Positions 60,564 to 64,000 of a stretch of DNA of 64,000 nucleotides are shown piece after piece; within the stretch, counting starts at the first letter, position 1; each line of letters opens with the position of its first letter. Both the position numbers and the translations under genes were made by a program. The DNA is taken from positions 17,161,816 through 17,225,815 of the forward strand of contig CM064875.1 of the NCBI GenBank assembly GCA_032719365.1, read 5' to 3'. The notes beneath the pieces were generated by a model, which saw only the letters and a program-made list of their open reading frames with translations, did no database searches and was not told the DNA's origin. Origin of the DNA: Prinsepia uniflora. Lineage: Eukaryota; Streptophyta; Magnoliopsida; Rosales; Rosaceae.

Positions 60564-61016
60564 TGTAACGATCCGGAAATTCGAAAAAGGAAAATTTGGA
60601 AAATTTGAAGGAAGTAACGATTTTGTCCTTAGTTATAAGGGTCAAAAGTTGACTTTTTGATCGGAACACTTTTTGGAATTTTCGAAGATACTGTTGAGTA
60701 GGTCTCGAGACGCTGAATCCGTAGAAAGGCGGTATGCGTCAATCGGAGGTCGGATGTGAAAGTTGCGGGTCTGCGAAGGCGAGGGGCAGTTTGGTAATTT
60801 TGAAGGTAAGGGCAAAATGTTGACTTTTGACTCGGACGATCAAACAGACTTTGGCCAATGACTATGACGTAGTTCGGGACGTCACGAGTTTGTAGACAGG
60901 AGGCACGTCGAAATCGGACATCTAAAGGGAAAGTTATGGTCACGGGACTGAAATCGGTTAAACTTACGTCCCGGGATTTCGATTAAAATATTATTAAAAT
61001 AGTGAACAGTGACCGA
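60564..61016 (+). repeat. E7 3' LTR (first about 453 bp)
   Basis: Matches 54056-54570 up to AACAGTGACCGAT, then sequence identity stops. The rest of this LTR and the rest of the E4 3' LTR are absent. Confidence 0.85.
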
Positions 61017-63669
61017 TCTTCTCGACAGGCATATTGATGCAGGTGAGATGCATCATGTTCTCCACGCGGATGATGTTCTGTATCTTGCTCGCAATGTCCA
61101 GCGTCAGATCCGCCGTCGACCTACCCGCACCCTAGATTATGTCGCAAAACGCTGGCAGTACTCCGAACATAAACCTGCTGGACCTTATGTTTTTGTGTGA
61201 AATTAATTGTCATTTCGCAAGGGCCAGAATCGGATGATGGGCGTTGCAGAATAAGAGAGGATCCAGGGTCGGAATTCGGAGCCTCGTCGTCAATCGAAGA
61301 AAGAGATGATTCGAAATTGACGCAATTCACGAGACCCGTCGGAGATGGTCCAGTTTGTCGCTGAGCTCCATGCGGAGGTGGTGTTGAGGTTTTCGATCTC
61401 GTCGTTGATCAGAGAAAGAAGGTGTTTGGGTTTTGGTTCTAACTTCTGGGTGTTTTTCTGTTATGTTTGCTGATCAAACAAATCGCAAAATTTTGGATTG
61501 CCAACAGGCTCATCGTCTACGTCGTGGAGGTGAAAGAAGGTGACATTTGCCATCGACATGTTAGCTTCTTCATCTTCGGGTTCGGTTCTGGTTTTTGTTC
61601 CGTTCGTGGAAAAATAGTTTACACTCCTGGCCGGCTCGGCATCGTCGGAAGATTGGAGATCTACAAAGAGAGTGTGGGGAAAAAGGTATCGAGTAAGGAA
61701 TTTAGGATGTCTTTGGTAGCAAAAATGACGAAGACTGCCTTTAGGGAATTTTTTTCAGCCGTAAAGTCGTGCTAATAACGTGTTGTGAACACGATCAAAA
61801 TCGTTTCTAAATTTCACTCAGTTAAACCCACTTATATAGAAGTAGGGTTAGGGTTAAGTAAAGAGCACAAAGATTACCTATCAACCCCCTTTACATATGA
61901 CTAAACTACCCTTCATAATATTATATAAATAATCATACACTTCAATATATTTACAACACAATGTAAAATTTAAAGACACAATTCTGTTGTATAGTCAATA
62001 ACACATTATTTTATATTTTCTTTCAATTTTTTAATTGTAATACTTTTATACAACAATTGCTTCCTTTTTTGTTTGTACACTACTTTGTATAATAATATAT
62101 GTATAAGTATAATTATTTATATACTTTGATGTAGAAAATTACAAATACATAATACCTTTTATAAGATTCAAATATACATCATAAATCCTATATACAAAAG
62201 AATATCAACAACGAAGCTGGCAGCACAATCGAATTCCTTGGCAACACAATCCAAACCTGAAACATCCCCTGTTATAACAAAGGATGAAAATTAGATCTAC
62301 AATCAAAACCAAACAAACCAAAGTTCATTTTCCACAAAATTCAGTATAAAAATGCTACATAACTAAATCGCATATGACCTGATAAAAATTTCAGCAACAA
62401 TTGAACTGATAGCTCGATATGTTGCTTCCTTACCCCATCTAATCAACAAACAAACAATAAGGCAAAAACATGTATAATTATCAACCAATCAATCGGAAAA
62501 ACAAATCAGTAAAATGAAAAGAAAAAAACAAGGTTTATGGAAAATTAGACAAAAATTATAAATTTAAAAACCACTAAAAAATAAAATCAATAGAGTGAAA
62601 AATAAATAACTAAATTTACCTATGTCAAGCTGGGGATCTCGATCGAGGTACTTGACTCATGGAGGTGCATAGAGATGACGATGTTGGTCTGGATTTGCGA
62701 CCTTGGCGACGATGGAGTTGGTTTGGATCTGCGACCCTGGGAGACGATGGCATCGTGTAGATCTAAGACCCTGGGATACCACGATGGGGTTAGTTCAATC
62801 TACAAGGACGACGACTGATGGGCATTGATTAGGGTGTGCCACTATCTTTGATCTACGACCTTGGGAGAAAGAGCAGCTGGGTGGCTGAAGAGTTTTGAGC
62901 GCAGCAGGGTTTAAGTTTCACGAAGGCGCTATCAGCGCAGCACATTAGCAGTGTCCCAACAACTCCATCATCGATCAACAATATATGAGACGGAGGAAGA
63001 AAAGAAGATAAATAAATGATTAAGAGGAGAAAAAAATAGAGAAAGAGCAGTCAGGTGAGAGAGAGAAAGAGTGACCGGTGAGAGAGAGAAACAGATTGTA
63101 GAGAGTTGGAGAGGAAGAGAGGTAAAGAAGGTAGACGAGAGAGATGAAAGATTGAAAGTTGAAGCAGCGGCCGACTAATTAAATGGGGGTGTTTTATTGT
63201 GTTAGATTGTAGGCAGTGATTACATTCAATAATAGGAATGGGGTGGGGCGAGGTTGGATGTTGAACACTAGAGAGTTTTCATTAATTTCAATAATAGCTC
63301 TCGCAGTCTAACATTGGCCAACAAATATTAGCTCTGCCAACAAAATGTGCTCTATAGTAGTAAATATAGGCACATGCCATAAAAATTGTGTTTTATAGTA
63401 ATGGATAAGGACATATTTCACAAAACAATGTGCCATATAGTTGACCTATTACGTTGCCTCCTGACAATAAAAGTGAAGGGTTGAAACATAAAGATTTATA
63501 ATTGTGCTCAATAGTGTTTTAGGCACAAATTTTTTCTTTTTGTGTTCTCTAAAGACACGAATATTCGTGCTTTTTTGAAGACACATACTTGAATTTTTAA
63601 GAATTAGAGAACACAAACATCAAATTCGTGCTCTTTGAATCGTGCTTGTAGCCCACTTTTTTAGTAGCG
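61017..63669. mobile_element. CACTA interior remnant and unassigned sequence
   Basis: A 64-codon plus-strand ORF (61009-61200) runs through the E7 junction, ends YSEHKPAGPYVFV and matches nothing I recognise. At about 61780, minus-strand AACACGTTATTAGCACG with an upstream TATATAAG (about 61837) looks like an LTR-end/primer-site region of a Copia element. 61850-62600 is A/T-rich. 62640-62880 has imperfect repeats of GCGACCYTGGGAGACGATGG. 62990-63150 is purine-rich (GAGAGA). 63500-63669 has CACTA-like subterminal motifs. No transposase is found. Confidence 0.4.
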
Positions 63670-64000
63670 GCAGCATCTCTAGAGCTTCAAAACATTCTTG
63701 TGCTTGCTCATGTTCGATGCGATTGGTGCTTCATTTGTAATCTTTTCTAAAGCTTCCATGGATGGATGATGAGATAACCCTATCTCGATTCCTCTTTGAT
63801 CAGAAGTGTGTAAAGGTAGTCTGAAACTTTTCACCAAAATCCCACGGTCTCTGTGAACTTTGTGTAATAGAGAATCCCAATCCATATGTATCAATCCATC
63901 CTGGGAATAATCCAGTGTTGCTTGCTGGAGCTCATCTTCAGAGTAGATCCGAATTGGATTACAATTCCTGGAATGTATGAGTTTTTCTAACATAGAAGCT
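63670..64000 (-). pseudogene. ZED1/ZRK-like pseudokinase gene, N-terminal part, disrupted
   Basis: Minus-strand translation gives MLEKLIHSRNCNPIRIYSED, then ELQQATLDY, ILVKSF and IASNMSKHKNVLKL. This follows the N-lobe of ZED1-related pseudokinases (LLEKLIxxxxGxxNPIRxFS..EL..AT.NY, VKKF, MSxHKNVLKLLGCCLET). ZRKs are receptor-like cytoplasmic pseudokinases that act with ZAR1-type immune receptors; that function is family knowledge only. The frame is open to the window edge, so the true start lies outside. A TAG stop replaces the Leu after KL, and a few bases later the CACTA element interrupts the gene. Confidence 0.7.

Larger units (their letters stand above)
54056..61016 (+). mobile_element. 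E7 LARD-type LTR retrotransposon (3' LTR truncated)
   Basis: The 5' LTR starts TGTAACGACCC after GGTGG (likely TSD) and ends GGGTCCTTTCA at 57015. It has an exact primer-binding site, a 3.55 kb non-coding interior and a 3' LTR that breaks off at about 61016, where unrelated sequence begins. The LTR copies differ by roughly 10%. It is the most diverged family in the window, yet it keeps the intron-like module, the palindrome and the hairpins. Confidence 0.85.
35394..63669. mobile_element. CACTA-type DNA transposon, hosting nested LTR elements
   Basis: Left end TACTACTAAAAAAATG and right end (minus strand) CGCTACTAAAAAAGTGG are each one transition from CACTACTAAAAAA, the CACTA-superfamily terminus. 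The 3-bp TSD GCA is at 35391-35393 and 63670-63672, and the flanks rejoin to an open ZRK reading frame. Only about 140 bp of the left part remain before E4, and at most 2.65 kb on the right (61017-63669). Subterminal GCACGAAT/ATTCGTG motifs occur at the right end. No transposase is recognised. The 28 kb span is mostly E4, E6, S5 and E7. Confidence 0.7.

Noticed and set aside
61009..61200. 64-codon ORF as a real gene
   Set aside because: Its start lies in E7 LTR sequence and the frame only becomes distinctive after the junction. It may be a captured exon fragment, but I recognise no family.

Overview
The window is repeat-packed nuclear DNA from a flowering plant, most likely a dicot. It holds no intact protein-coding gene that I can support. 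The identifiable content is long-terminal-repeat (LTR) retrotransposons nested in one another, a CACTA-type DNA transposon, a LINE remnant, and a broken ZED1/ZRK-type pseudokinase gene at the right edge. The plant assignment rests on the plant Ty3/gypsy primer-binding site TGGTATCAGAGC, the Tekay/Del-like pre-polypurine-tract end, plant-type LINE reverse transcriptase, and the ZRK homology.

The LTR elements form one superfamily. LTRs are about 2.8-3.4 kb, start TGTAACGACC or TGTGACGACC and end CCTGTCA or CCTGACA. Internal domains are 3.2-3.65 kb, carry a primer-binding site and polypurine tract, but have no recognisable gag or pol. This is the LARD (large retrotransposon derivative) architecture. 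I label them: E1 (+, 1-4715, left part outside), E2 (-, 4716-11646), E3 (-, 18258-27424, complete), E4 (+, 35534-54055), E6 (+, 37626-49481, complete) and E7 (+, 54056-61016, 3' LTR cut). E5 is a minus-strand 5' LTR (16661-31545, interrupted). Solo LTRs are S1 11842-12344, S2 13232-16015, S3 16680-28806 (interrupted), S4 32722-33601 and S5 40181-43277. Target-site duplications (TSDs) found by eye fix most ends.

Insertion order can be read directly. On the left: a LINE carries S1 and S2; E5 carries S3, which carries E3; E1 sits in the 3' LTR of E2. On the right: a ZRK pseudokinase was split by a CACTA element (35394-63669, TSD GCA), E4 landed in the CACTA, E6 in the 5' LTR of E4, S5 in the 5' LTR of E6, and E7 in the 3' LTR of E4. 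Hand-counted LTR divergence agrees: about 2-3% for E2, E3 and E6, about 10% for E4 and E7.

The most unusual signal is inside the LTRs. Almost every LTR has a 0.9-1.4 kb module that looks like an intron: a 5' splice-site consensus GTGAGTGGAC, and 25-30 nt before a pyrimidine-AG acceptor its exact complement GTCCACTCAC, which contains a branch-point match. Between them lie tandem short hairpins whose stems stay paired while their sequences change (GACGTC/GACGTC, GACATC/GATGTC, AGCGTC/GACGCT, AGCATC/GATGCT; GGACT/AGTCC, GGGTC/GACCC, GGACC/GGTCC; GAGT/ACTC, GGGT/ACCC). A conserved palindrome GGATGAGTGAC..GTCACTCATCC sits about 500 bp into most LTRs. I propose these as the candidate undescribed system: structured, intron-like non-coding LTRs shared by several families.
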